Source: Rattus norvegicus | Lineage: Eukaryota > Chordata > Mammalia > Rodentia > Muridae | Direction: 5' to 3' | NCBI RefSeq assembly: GCF_036323735.1 | Contig: NC_086024.1 | Span: 58,726,924-58,790,923 of the forward strand | Length of the DNA: 64,000 bases | Shown here: positions 1 to 10,470 of the stretch, piece after piece | Position numbering within the stretch: the stretch's first letter is position 1 | Layout of the letters: each line of letters starts with the position of its first letter | Notes under the pieces: model-generated | What the model was told of the DNA's origin: nothing | Databases searched by the model: none | What the model saw: only the letters and a program-made list of their open reading frames with translations | Translations under genes and position numbers: made by a program

Positions 1-385
1 GAGTTGAGGAGAGCCAGACAAGAGGACCAAAGCAAGGGGTTCTCAGTCACAATGCCAAGTGCAATACTCTTGACTGAAATTGAAGAGTGTGTAGGATGAA
101 AATCATGCCCTTTACAAAAATTAACTTCAAATGTGCAATTTAAATTTCTGAAGTCAATGGAATTGATCATCTTAACTTTTGTGTTTGGAGTTGGTGAGAG
201 TTGTCAAAATTTCCCCAAAGTCTTGTTAATGGTAGCAGGAATGTTACATCTTATCACAATGAGATAATAATCAGACCCTTGAAATAAATAACATCTGTGT
301 AAATATGTATGCACAGGTGTATACAGAAGTGTTTGTATTTATCTAATGTATGCACATATATACACACACAGAAATAGGCAGGCTA
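1..385. other. Unassigned non-coding sequence
   Basis: AT-rich, with no ORF of note and no repeat I can name. A short TATG/ACAC-rich patch lies at 300-370. Confidence 0.5.
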
Positions 386-785
386 ATGTTGTGGTTTGAT
401 TGTGATTGGTCCCCAAATCTTCATGTGGTAATTTTGGTGCCCATGGTACTAGTATTATTGGTAGTGAGGTAGGGGACCTTCAAGAGGTGAAGACTTATAG
501 GGACTGTTAGGTCACTGAGGGAACTGCCCCTAGGAGAGCTTAAGGTAGTTCTCTTGGGACTTGGTAGTTTGCTACATGAGTGACTTGTTGTAAAATATAA
601 AATCTAGCCCTTAGTTATGAGTTAGTTGTGGACTCATATCTCATGATACCATCATTCAACAAAAACCATAAAGTACAACTAACTCATATTATAAACTTTC
701 CCAAGTTATGAGCCAAAAAGACCTTTTCTCATTATACACTATTTAGCTTCAGGTATTTTACTACAGCAATGAAAAATAGACCAAA
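386..785 (+). mobile_element. ERVL-MaLR type solo LTR
   Basis: Begins with a TGTTGTGGTTTGATTGT-like start and a 'ccccaaatcttcatgt' motif, and ends with a 'gagccaaaaagacc' to 'caggtattttactacagcaatg' segment and AATAGACCA. This is the layout of MST/THE1/ORR1-related MaLR LTRs. It is diverged and non-coding, with no internal retroviral sequence next to it. The subfamily is not assigned. Confidence 0.7.
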
Positions 786-1204
786 ATAGAAAGCATTCTT
801 TACAATGCCCCCAGTGATCCTTGTCTCTTGGTTTTTGCATCATTGTATGATGCCTTCTCTTCATGTGTCTGGATTTATGGATTTTTGTCATAAGCTTCCT
901 ACTCCAGATCCTATGATTTCATGATGGCAACCAGGATAGAAAAGAGGACTGCCCTCTGCTACTAATAATATTAATGTTAGGCGGTAGGCCTGCAGGAAGT
1001 GATGGCATGGAGTGTAACTGGGGACATAAGGACAGTTTTACTGATGCCCAATTGAAAGCCCTAAATTGATTTTTAATTTAAAAGTATAGTTTCCCAACAT
1101 ATAGTATTTACAAAGCAAAGGATATTTTTCTCATCTCTTTATTAAAAGGTTTTCACATGAGCCATATGTTAAAAAACAGAGGAGCAGTGTAAAGCACAGT
1201 CATT
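786..1204. other. Unassigned non-coding sequence
   Basis: No gene-like ORF and no repeat recognised between the LTR and the B1-like fragment. Confidence 0.5.
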
Positions 1205-1220
1205 CTGTCAAATTCGAGAC

Positions 1221-1336
1221 ATTTTTTTTTTTTTTTTGCATTATGGGAAGGTCCAGCTGGGGGAAGAACTAGAGAATCTGCCTGCTTCTGCCTCCCAAGT
1301 GCTGAGATTAAAGGCGCGCACCACCCCTGCCCGGCT
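1221..1336 (-). mobile_element. B1-like SINE fragment, minus strand
   Basis: Read on the minus strand it starts GCCGGGCAGGGGTGGTGC and continues through the B1 A-box region and 'cagcacttgggaggcaga'. It then diverges from B1 after about 75 bp into some 40 bp of other sequence before an A-tail (the T-run at 1222-1237). The 5' half of B1 is clear. The 3' part is not B1 that I recognise. Confidence 0.75.
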
Positions 1337-1344
1337 GTTTTTTT

Positions 1345-2600
1345 TTTTTTTTTGTTTGTTTGTTTTTTTTTTAAATTTAGAGAATACTTTATTAGTTTTT
1401 GTAATCAAACCCACGTAGATAAGACCGTACATATTTAATACAGTGTGTTACCCCTGTACAAATGGAAAAAACTTAAGTTCAACATTTCTAGACCAATATG
1501 GCTGTTAATTTCTGTACAGTGCCAACTCAACACAATAAACGGGGATACTTTTTTCCAAAGTTGACAGCACAGCTAAAGTTTCAAAAAATTCAAATTATAT
1601 ATCTGTATATATATATTTATATTTATATAAAAAGACCAATAATAGCAGTGTGTTATGCATCAACAGCAGCAACAGCTTTTCCAGGTTCTGCAGTCATCTG
1701 AACAAAACTGTAGAGACATCCAGCACATTCCATTAAAAAAAAAAAAGTAAAAAAACAAAACCCGAGAAAACAGCACAGTTCTGTTACTCTTGTGGTACAT
1801 GGCACCATTTTTTTTTAAATTAGCTTCTCAATCATCATCTGGAAAGAAAACATTCTGAGCAACATCATTAAAAACAGCTCTGATAAAGCACGGTCACTAC
1901 TACGTATCATAAAGCAGGTACAAGCTATTTTACATCCACAGAGGTATGATACAGTACTGTCCTACATCTATAATACTAGAGGATACAATTTAAAAGGCAT
2001 TATTTGAGACTTGATTCTACTTTTCCAGCAGAGGGCCCAAAGGATGGTGTGACACAGCTTTGTAAAGAAACATACTCTAGACAGGATTTCCTTTCACTAG
2101 TGGCACAGTTCTTAGGATTCATTCTCTCCATGAATGTCAGCTAAAACCGTTATTAAAAAAATGAAATATCCCTAGAACAAAACCGTATAACCACCGGATT
2201 CACATGACGATGACCTAGTGGAGACAAGCTGGACCTCACCTTACCAACAAGCTATCAAATCTGTTATGTTTAAACAGTGAGACCTCCAAGGAAGGAGATG
2301 CCAAGTAGTGCTTCAAAGCTTCGGACCACAATCAAACACAGCATCCTTTTCAACAGAAGCAGAAGCTCATCTGAATATGCTCAAGGATGCTGACATCAAC
2401 ATTTAATCATCTCCTCACTCATCCAGGAAGAAGGGGAGATCAGTTACTACTGTACTTTATTGTGTTCAACCAAATTACCATGTTACAAAAATAGCAAGCT
2501 GCCATAATAAAAAATAAGGCTCCTCTATCCAGCACCAGATAGCATCATTTTACTTTCAAGCCTAGAAATTGCACACTTGTATATAAACCAACCGAAGATG
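1345..2600 (-). pseudogene. 3'UTR-like retrocopied segment fused to L1 (source gene not identified)
   Basis: Read on the minus strand this is about 1.25 kb of non-L1, non-coding sequence ending in AATAAAG (plus-strand CTTTATT at 1386-1392) about 20 nt before an A-rich tail interrupted by C (1337-1372). A second AATAAAG lies near 2458. No long ORF is present. Composition and layout match the 3'UTR of a processed cellular mRNA copied by the L1 machinery. I could not name the source gene. On its 5' side (minus strand) it joins L1 ORF2 at about 2600 with no intervening sequence. Confidence 0.55.
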
Positions 2601-2995
2601 AGGATTGAGAGTTCATCTTGGTGGATTTTTCCTTTGATGAATAGGAAGTGTCCTTCCTTATCTTTTTTGATGACTTTTAATTGAAAATTGATTTTATTTG
2701 ATATTAGAATGGCTACTCCAGCTTGCTTCTTCTGACCATTTGCTTGGAAAGTTGTTTTCCAGCCTTTCACTCTGAGGTAGTGTCTGTCTTTGTCTCTGAG
2801 GTGTGTTTCCTGTAGGCAGCAGAATGCAGGGTCTTCCTTGCGTATCCAATTTGTTAATCTATGTCTTTTTATTGGGGAGTTGAGGCCATTGATGTTGAGA
2901 GATATTAAGGAATAGTGATTATTGCTTCCTGTTATATTCATATTTGGATGTGAGGTTATGTTTGTGTGCTTTTCTTCTCTTTGTTTTGTTGCCAA
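2525..2995 (-). pseudogene. L1 ORF2 fragment: start of endonuclease domain, truncated
   Basis: Begins at an ATG five bases after the ORF1 stop, the usual rodent L1 arrangement. The first 132 codons are recognisable L1 ORF2, with the apurinic/apyrimidinic endonuclease N-terminus, SLNINGLN (catalytic Asn at about residue 34) and LQETHL (catalytic Glu at about 63). After codon 132 (position about 2600) the frame leaves L1 and reads 24 unrelated residues to a stop. The rest of the endonuclease, the reverse transcriptase and the Cys-rich region are missing, so this copy cannot encode a working ORF2p. Loss of the 3' rather than 5' part is unusual for L1. Confidence 0.85.
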
Positions 2996-3000
2996 GATGA

Positions 3001-4056
3001 TTAGTTTCTTGCTTCTTCTAGGGTATAGCTTGCCTCCTTATGTTGGGCTTTACCCTTTATTATCCTTTGTAGTGCTGGATTTGTAGAAAGATATTGTGTA
3101 AATTTGGTTTTGTCATGGAATATCTTGGTTTCTCCATCTATGTTAATTGAGAGTTTTGCAGGATACAGTAACCTGGGATGGCATTTGTGTTCTCTTGGGG
3201 TCTGTATGACATCTGTCCAGGATCTTCTGGCCTTCATAGTTTCTGGCGAAAAGTCTGGTGTGATTCTGATAGGTCTGCCTTTATATGTTACTTGACCTTT
3301 TTCCCTTACTGCTTTTAATATTCTTTCTTTATTTTGTGCGTTTGGTGTTTTGACAATTATGTGACGGGAGGTGTTTCTTTTCTGGTCCAATCTATTTGGA
3401 GTTCTGTAGGCTTCTTGTATGCCTATGGGTATCTCTTTTTTTAGGTTAGGGAAGTTTTCTTCTATGATTTTGTTGAAGATATTTACTGGTCCTTTGAGCT
3501 GGGAGTCTTCACTCTCTTCTATACCTATTATCCTTAGGTTTGATCTTCTCATTGAGTCCTGGATTTCCTGTATGTTTTGGACCAGTAGCTTTTTCTGCTT
3601 TACATTATCTTTGACAGTTGAGTCAATGATTTCTATGGAATCTTCTGCTCCTGAGATTCTCTCTTCCATCTCTTGTATTCTGTTGGTGAAGCTTGTATCT
3701 ACAGCTCCTTGTCTTTTCTTTTGATTTTCTATGTCCAAGGCTGTTTCCATGTGTTCTTTCTTGATTGCTTCTATAACCATTTGTAATTCCTTCAAGTGTT
3801 TGATTGTGTTTTCCTGGAATTCTTTCAGGGATTTTTGCGATTCCTCTCTGTAGGCTTCTACTTGTTCTCTAAGGGAGTTCTTTATGTCTTTCTTGAAGTC
3901 CTCCAGCATCATGATCAAATATGATTTTGAAACTAGATCTTGCTTTTCTGGTGTGTTTGGATATTCCGTGTTTGCTTTGGTGGGAGAATTGGGCTCCGAC
4001 GATGCCATGTAGTCTTGGTTTCTGTTGCTTGGGTTCCTGCGCTTGCCTCTCGCCAT
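3001..4056 (-). CDS. LINE-1 ORF1p, intact 351-aa frame
   Basis: RNA-binding nucleic-acid chaperone of a rodent L1, acting in the cytoplasmic L1 RNP. The frame is uninterrupted: a basic/polar N-terminus (1-45), a long heptad-rich coiled coil for trimerisation (about 46-165), an RRM-like domain starting near 172 with NLRIIGIE, and a C-terminal domain (about 265-320) with RRSWTDVIQ and the RLLYPAKLS segment. Length is close to the family norm of roughly 350-370 aa. An intact frame suggests a fairly young insertion, although ORF2 is cut short. Whether it is expressed cannot be told from the sequence. Confidence 0.9.
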   Translation of the reverse strand: MARGKRRNPSNRNQDYMASSEPNSPTKANTEYPNTPEKQDLVSKSYLIMMLEDFKKDIKNSLREQVEAYREESQKSLKEFQENTIKHLKELQMVIEAIKKEHMETALDIENQKKRQGAVDTSFTNRIQEMEERISGAEDSIEIIDSTVKDNVKQKKLLVQNIQEIQDSMRRSNLRIIGIEESEDSQLKGPVNIFNKIIEENFPNLKKEIPIGIQEAYRTPNRLDQKRNTSRHIIVKTPNAQNKERILKAVREKGQVTYKGRPIRITPDFSPETMKARRSWTDVIQTPREHKCHPRLLYPAKLSINIDGETKIFHDKTKFTQYLSTNPALQRIIKGKAQHKEASYTLEEARN

Positions 4057-4793
4057 CAGATTATCTCTAGTGTTACTTTGTTCTGCTATTTCTGACCGTG
4101 GCTAGACTGTCCTATAAGCCTGTGTGTCAGGAGTGCTGTAGACCTGTTTTCCTGTTTTCTTTCAGCCAGTTATGGGGACAGAGTGTTCTGCTTTCGGGTG
4201 TGTAGTTTTTCCTCTCTACAGGTCTTCAGCTGTTCCTGTGGGCCTGTGTCCTGAGTTCACCAGGCAGGTTTCTTGCAGGGGAAAAGTTGGTCCTACCTGT
4301 GGTTCCAAGGCTCAAGTTTGCTCATGGGGCACTGTCTAAGTCCTCTCCGAGGCGGCAGCAACCGGGAAGATCTGCGCCGGTCTTTCCGGGAGCCTCCGTG
4401 CACCAGGGTTCCAGATGACGTTTGGTGTTTTCCTCTGGCGTCTGGATGCGCACAGAGTGCAGTCTCTTCTGGTCTCCCAGGTGTGTCTGCCTCTCTGAAG
4501 GTTCAGCTCTCCCTCCCACGGGATTTGGGTGCAGAGAACTGTTTATCCGGTCTGTTTCCTTCAGGTTCCGGCGGTGTCTCAGGCGCAGGGGTCCTGCTGC
4601 TCCCGGGCCCTCCCCTACGGGAACCCAGAGGCCTTATACAGTTGCCTCTTGGGCCAGTGATGTGGGCAGGGGTGGGCAGTGTTGGTGGTCTCCTCCGCTC
4701 TGCAGCCTCAGGAGTGCCCACCTGACCAGGCGGTGAGGTCTCTCTCCCACGGGGTTTGGGAGCAGAGAGCTGCTGCGGGCCGGGATCCGAGGG
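4057..4793 (-). promoter_or_regulatory. L1 5'UTR/promoter region, minus strand
   Basis: GC-richer segment directly upstream (minus strand) of ORF1 and ending sharply near 4793 where AT-rich flank starts. It has two similar blocks about 235 bp apart ('tcccacggga/gtttggg.gcagaga' at 4511-4537 and 4745-4768). Position and composition match a rodent L1 5'UTR, which holds an internal Pol II promoter. Retention of the 5' end means the element was not 5'-truncated. Confidence 0.7.
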
Positions 4794-4840
4794 TCGAGAT
4801 ATTTATTAATATACTTTGATTTATGTATGTATGGATTTCA

Positions 4841-4841
<1 letters not shown>

Positions 4842-4872
<31 letters not shown>
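4842..4872. repeat. (GT)n microsatellite
   Basis: About 15 GT units. Its 3' end was used as the target of the adjacent ID insertion. Confidence 0.95.
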
Positions 4873-4876
<4 letters not shown>

Positions 4877-4979
4877 TTTTTTTTTTCCCGGAGCTGGGGA
4901 CCGAACCCAGGGCCTCGTGCTTGCTAGGCAAGCGCTCTACCACTGAGCTAAATCCCCAACCCCCTGTGTGTAAGATTTT
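4866..4979 (-). mobile_element. ID SINE, minus strand, with 15-bp target-site duplication
   Basis: Body at 4881-4964. Read on the minus strand it starts GGGGTTGGGGATTTAGCTCA, followed by the tRNA-Ala-like A/B box region of the BC1-derived ID family, then an A-tail. It is flanked by perfect copies of TGTGTGTAAGATTTT at 4866-4880 and 4965-4979. High match and perfect duplications indicate a recent insertion. ID abundance and youth point to rat. Confidence 0.95.
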
Positions 4980-4980
4980 A

Positions 4981-5950
4981 ATGGAAGCATCTGGGAGTAC
5001 TGAGATATTCTTCTGGATGCATCCATCAATTTTAAGCTAATTTTCAGAATTAAGGTTCATTCTAGAAACAACTTCACAGGTCCATGGCTGACCATGTTGA
5101 CAGGCACCCAACAGTATTAGCAACAATGTTTGTACCTTTCATCTTCTTCCTAAGATGGCAGGAAGCATCTTGAAGGCTAGGACCTCAGGAAGGCTGTAAC
5201 CACAGGTGGTCAGACATTGGTACCCTTCACTCTTTTCCTTCATTTACTCAGGCGGGGAGTAAAACCAAGTCCTTCCATAAGCCATTGACTCTACTAGGGC
5301 CCATGGATATGGACAAAAGACTCTCCAAAAGAAGAAGTTACAATGCAAATAGCCTGCTTTTTACAGCTTTAAATGGACTTCAGTTGTGTTTGGTCTTCTT
5401 GGTGTTGACTGGCAATCAAACGGATCATTAAAGATGTTGTTATTATTCGCTTAGAACCTACAGTGTTTTGGGTGATCCCAGTGTCTTGTTGACTGCCTGG
5501 GCTCTTCGTGGCCCTTCAGCAGCTGGTTCTGGCTCACAATGTTTTTTGTTGCGAGTGGTAGAGGAAAGCTCAATATTCATTTTAATTAGAGGCGCTACAG
5601 TTTGGAAAGCAGTTCAAATAAAACGATCTTCATAAGACTTGTAAAGGCACCGAGAAGCTTTGAAACTGTAAGTTTAAGACTTCTACAGTCTCAGGAAACA
5701 ATTCCCATTTCGTGGATTCATTTGTGGTTATAATAAAGTGAGAGGAACTGTTTTCACAATAAGGATGTGTTTTCCAAGAAGTTTGGCATTTCCCAAAACA
5801 TGCGTAGGAACGCTAGACTAATAGCTCATTTACGCTTCACCCAGTTCATTATATTTTTGTGTGGTGATATGGACATTTCAAGGGTAGGAATCAGGTTCAG
5901 GGCCATCAGAAACACTGCTTGTACAATTAATAGGTGTAAATGGCCCTTGC
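4981..5950. other. Unassigned non-coding sequence
   Basis: No exon-like ORF with supporting splice sites and no repeat family recognised. Confidence 0.5.
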
Positions 5951-6290
5951 AGGAATAGGCCAAGGTAGCTAAGTCAGTAACACATTTGCCTTGTAGGCAT
6001 GTGGATATGACTGTGATCCCACAATCAGTGTTTGAAAACAGTAGCCAAGTGTGGTAGAACACAGTTGTGCCCCCAAAACTGTGGAAACAGAGACAAGAGG
6101 ATCCCTGGTGTCACTGGCCAGCCAGCTTAGTCTCCTCAGTTTGTGAGTTCCATGCCAACAAAATACCCTGTCTCAAAAATGAATATCACATGATTTGATA
6201 TATGGCTAATTTCCTTTGGCCTCCATGTGCATACCCTTATACATATGCATTCACCAGCACAAATATCTGAATGTGCACATACACAGAAAT
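5951..6290 (+). mobile_element. B3-type SINE, plus strand
   Basis: Starts with a tRNA-like head ('aggtagctaagtcagtaaca') and continues through 'ggaaacagagacaagaggatcc', 'ctggccagccagcttag' and 'ccctgtctcaaaaa', ending in a 'tggcctccatgtgcatac' tail. This is the order of B3 segments. It is diverged. Confidence 0.75.
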
Positions 6291-7295
6291 AAGTAGGAGG
6301 AGAAGAGAAACTGATTGGAAGGGAACCAATAATTGGAGGGGAAAGAAAGGGAAAAGAGAAAAAGAATAAGAGCTGTGTGATCTAGATGAGAGAAGGGTGT
6401 GAGAAATGGAGGAGAATGGGAACATGGTGTGCCTAAGACTTGATCTAGCATTTGCTTGAAAGGACGGTGTGCTTCATTGGAATGCTGTCCTATGAAGCTG
6501 ACAAACATAACTCCACACTCCTGAAGATCCAGTAGGTATGTGATCTCATTCAACCTAGGTAGAATAATTACCCCTAGAGTTGCCTAATAGGCATGAAGAG
6601 AGAAAAGAGTAGGCCCTTCTGTGTGAGGGGATCATGCTTTGCAAAATCAGATTGAGATTGTATGCACTGCCTTGACCTCCACTGGCCTGGATTTATGTTC
6701 CTGACTCTCTTTCCCCTGAAGACCAGGTCTCCAAGCCAACCAACTGTCCAACCCAAACCAATAAATGTTTGTTTTATTAATTTCCAACTGTAGGTTTCAG
6801 TCCCTATCACGCCACCAAATTATTCACATGATCCAGTCGTATCTTCCCGTAGGAGCTGGGGGCCACCAACTCTCTTGATATCAGAAAGGCGCTTCCTCTC
6901 ATTGCGGGGAAGTTCATATAAGTTTCATGTGCTTTGCTGTCTCCTCCCTCCCAGCTAGAATATGATAACTAATGGAAAGGCGTTGACCGCATCTAGCCAG
7001 CATCAGGTATAAGATGTTCATTTGCTCCTGGCAGAAAGTCCCTTCCTCATAAACTGAGAGGAAAGGAGGAAGTTAAAAAAAATCAGCAGTACACACTTGG
7101 TGCTGTTTGCTTTACTTCTTGTCTTGGAAGGAGCTGATGTGATATTGACACCGAGGCTGCAGAATGGGGAGCTGCAGATTTAGGGTTTCTGGCTATCATT
7201 TATGGATCATCAGCTTTGTCTATGTTCTCTTCAATTCTCCCTTTCCCAAAGCTAGTTTGATAGGGCTTCCTTCTACGGCATTAAGACGTTAATAG
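6291..7295. other. Unassigned non-coding sequence
   Basis: Includes a purine-rich patch (about 6297-6370). No gene or named repeat seen. Confidence 0.5.
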
Positions 7296-7530
7296 ACAGA
7301 AACTGGAGAAATGGTTCAGTGGTTATATAATCTTATGGTGAATTCATGGGAACTCTGGTTCTGATACCAGCAGCCATATAGCAAGCTAGGCATCCCAGAA
7401 ACAGGAGTAACCCCATCTTCAAGATATCTGGCACCCATATCCTTTAGGGCTGTGTGTGAATGTGAACAGACACGCACACACATGCACCTACTCATACAAA
7501 CATACCTCCAAAAACAACAATGAAAAAGTT
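7296..7530 (+). mobile_element. B2/B3-type SINE, plus strand
   Basis: Head 'actggagaaatggttcagtgg' (tRNA-Lys-like B2 head), then 'tctggttctgataccagcagcc', then an ACACACATGCACCTAC-like 3' region. Diverged. Confidence 0.7.
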
Positions 7531-8469
7531 TAATGGGTGGAAATCACAAGAGAAGAAGACAGAGAAGGGAAAAAAAGGTTTATCCTTGGCAAGTTGAAAT
7601 GAGACCTAGTCACAGGTGCATCAGATTTCGGGAAGTCAAGTTAACCACTTTATCCAAATGAAGTTAGTGGTCTTTTCTTCAGTAAGTGCATAAGTAGGTG
7701 ATATATATTCCTTTAGTTGCTGCTTTAAGATCCTTTAGGTGTTTTAAACACAGGACCCTTATACATGATTTGCACTCCATAGATTATCTTCATAACCTGA
7801 TTTTGTAAGACTATTTCTCTAATTGTTTCTCCTATAGGTACTGAATACTCATTTCTTGACCTTATCTACATAATAAGTTTTGTTAGGAACAACAGAGTCC
7901 ACATGACTTTTCCATGTGCACAGCCACAGCTTTTGGGACAAAGGTGGGAACCTAAATTTGGCTGGACCTTACAATGTAAGCCACAAAGTTTGGCCTGTTT
8001 TACAAATTAGACCAATCAGAATCTTTTCCCTAGGCTTCTTTCATGGTGCTATTAGTATACGAATCTAGAAGCTTCCAACAGCCATATTTCTTTCTGCAGT
8101 GAACGGACACTGGAGGAAATCACACCAACATCCAAAACAAGAGAACAAGGCCTGTGATAGTTGAGGCCTTGGTTCTAACTAGTGCCAAATTCATATTTTA
8201 TTTTTGAGTTATGCAAACCCAAGTAGTTTCCCTTTGGTTTAATCTGATAGACTTCAGTTTTTTTTTTTTAACTTTATATCCAAGTATGTTTGGATTTGGT
8301 GAGTGGTAGCATTAGCACTTCCTTGTTATCTCTGAGGTATGCATCCCACCCACACTGATCCTAACTTCCATTGTTATACTTTCCCAGCATTCACAGCAAT
8401 TGGTGTCTCTCACCAAATTAAGAACTAATAAGGAAATTAAAAAATATTCCTGCTGCAACTTCTTATTGC

Positions 8470-8470
<1 letters not shown>
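7531..8470. other. Unassigned non-coding sequence
   Basis: No gene or repeat recognised. Confidence 0.45.

Positions 8471-8473
<3 letters not shown>

Positions 8474-8521
<48 letters not shown>
8474..8521. repeat. (CT)n microsatellite
   Basis: About 24 uninterrupted CT units. Confidence 0.97.
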
Positions 8522-8525
<4 letters not shown>

Positions 8526-9358
8526 ACATTAAAATCACTGGCCAGCTGCCAAGAGCTTGAAGTACAGCTGCACTTTGAGAATTAATTAAATGTCATAACC
8601 CCGTACGCAGTTTTCAGTTGCTGGAATGATTGCTATAAAGAGAATACTCTCTGAGAGGAATGTGTTGTGTAATCTAGTGTATGGTAGACGTAGGTGGTCT
8701 GAAAACTATTTTGGTGCATTCTTACTTTCACTGAGGAAGTTTGAAAATACAGTCACTGACGTGTAGGTGCCATTCAAGCAACGGAAGTCAGCTAAGTCCT
8801 TTCCAGGACATTATGTTGATCTAATCCTCTCTGTGTTTTCTGAATGGGAGTGCAGAGTTAGCTGATCTGCCCCTGTTGGGTACTGTGTGGCAAAGACGCC
8901 ATACATCCTGACTTTGCTGTAATTACATACATTCCTTTGCATTTCCTTTTGTTGACTTTGGTTATATTTTGTATTATGGCTTTAGTTACGGAGATGTCTT
9001 TGGGGTGAAGAAAATCCCTCACTTCCGATCTTTGTCATTTATAGCTGGATGACTCACAGCATTCTGTGTGCTCTTCCGAGACTGTTTGTCTTGGTGTGGC
9101 CCATGAGGAACATGGCTTCTGGTAGCTGATCTAGAGTCCTTTTTCCAGAGAATTTAGCAAGATCATGCAGAATTGGTAAACGTCACGGTTTCTTTTCTAA
9201 GACATTCTAGCCTTTTTGGCTTATTTTTCTTATCTGGCGGCTACTTTTCTTCTGATTGATTTTCCATATATTTCATTTTTATGGATATTTTTAAAATTCT
9301 TGGTCAATGTGCCTGTGTGTGTACTGTGTATTGGTATGTTCATAGAGTGGCATGCCAA
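8522..9358. other. Unassigned non-coding sequence
   Basis: No gene or named repeat seen. Confidence 0.45.
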
Positions 9359-9365
9359 CGGTGGG

Positions 9366-9512
9366 AGAAACAAACAAACAAACAAACAAAACAACCAAGT
9401 CCAGGAAGTCAGTGCTCTGTTCCTATCATTTTGGTCCTAGGAATCCAACATAGGTTGTCAGGCTGGTGAGGAGTGAGTTGACCTTCTGAGCCATCTCTCT
9501 AGCTCTATGATA
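9366..9512 (-). mobile_element. B3-type SINE, minus strand, with AAAC-rich flank
   Basis: On the minus strand the head is 'gagagatggctcagaaggtc', then 'agcctgacaacctatgttgg', a B3A-like pattern. The plus-strand side at 9367-9391 is an (AAAC)n run. Confidence 0.6.
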
Positions 9513-9834
9513 TTATTCGGATAAGCTGCTCCATTAACTTCACGTTGTTATTGAAATATGGATCACACCTACATTGCACAGCTGCAGGAGAAGCTCTAGT
9601 TGGTGCTTTGTATTTATTATAGCCGTCTATCGAGCTTCATCTAACGAGCTTTATCTAAGTGGTGAAATGACTCTGCCATCTTTTCTGGAGTTCTACATAC
9701 AAGGGACCATACGGAAATTTAACATCTGGTTCTGGATTTCTCCCAGCCAAAGACACAGCTGTCAAGCTTTGAATTCTTCATCCAAAAACCAAACCAAAAC
9801 CAACCACCCACCCAACCGAACAAACAAACAAACA

Positions 9835-9900
9835 CAACTTCTACTGGGAACCAAACCCAGGACCCTGCACTCTACCATGAAGCTAAATTCCTGAGTCCTG
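9835..9900 (-). mobile_element. ID-like SINE fragment, minus strand
   Basis: The minus strand reads 'tttagcttcatggtagagtg' and 'gggtcctgggtttggttccc', tRNA-Ala-like A and B boxes of an old ID/B4 head. An AACC/AAAC-rich run precedes it at 9784-9830. Confidence 0.55.
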
Positions 9901-10337
9901 GGATGTTTGTCCTTACAATGTTAGATCACTGGCTTCCCCCTCCCCCCCAGGTCACCTCTCTTATCACTTAATAGCAATGGCAGTTCCACATTAGCTGTAT
10001 AGACAAGCCACTGTATTAGAAGAAAAATGCTCTGTAATCCACTATCATCATAGGAGAGGGTAAAGCTTTCCTTGAATATTCTGGGTCATGTATCACTTAC
10101 CAGCATGGAGTCAAGCGTCCACCCAGAAGCAATCTCTGGCAAGGGAGAGGTAGTTCTATCACTGGTATCAATCAAGGTTCTCCTGTTAGAGATGGAGGTG
10201 ACTGGGCAGACTGGGAAGACAGTTGAGCAAGGAGTCCAGGCTTAGACTGGGCCACAGAGAAAGGAGTAGAACAGAAGGTGACGGTTCCTCCTCATAGTGT
10301 ATATTCTAGTCTGAAAGAACACATATTTATTTCGATG
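9901..10337. other. Unassigned non-coding sequence
   Basis: No gene or repeat recognised, apart from a C-rich patch near 9936-9950. Confidence 0.45.
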
Positions 10338-10470
10338 GACTCCATTCCACAAGAGTAGAAAGTGATGGTTGCAAAGGCCTTCTTATCTCGACTAGACCCC
10401 TGATGACTCCATTCCACAAGAGTAGAAAGTGATGGTTGCAAAGGCCTTCTTATCTCGACTAGACCCTGAT
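10338..10470. repeat. 67-bp direct tandem duplication
   Basis: Unit 1 (10338-10404) and unit 2 (10405-10470) begin GACTCCATTCCACAAGAG and end GACC(C)CTGAT. They differ only by one C, so the duplication is recent or an allele-specific event. Confidence 0.95.

Noticed and set aside
3104..3724. Plus-strand ORFs opposite L1 ORF1
   Set aside because: Antisense shadows of ORF1.
4273..4736. ORFs of 100-150 codons opposite the L1 5'UTR
   Set aside because: They arise from GC-rich L1 5'UTR sequence on the non-coding strand, with no recognised domain.
4881..4964. A tRNA-Ala gene, suggested by A/B-box-like sequence (also at 47323, 39603 and 9835)
   Set aside because: The layout is that of ID SINEs: A-tail, target-site duplications and no intact cloverleaf 3' half.
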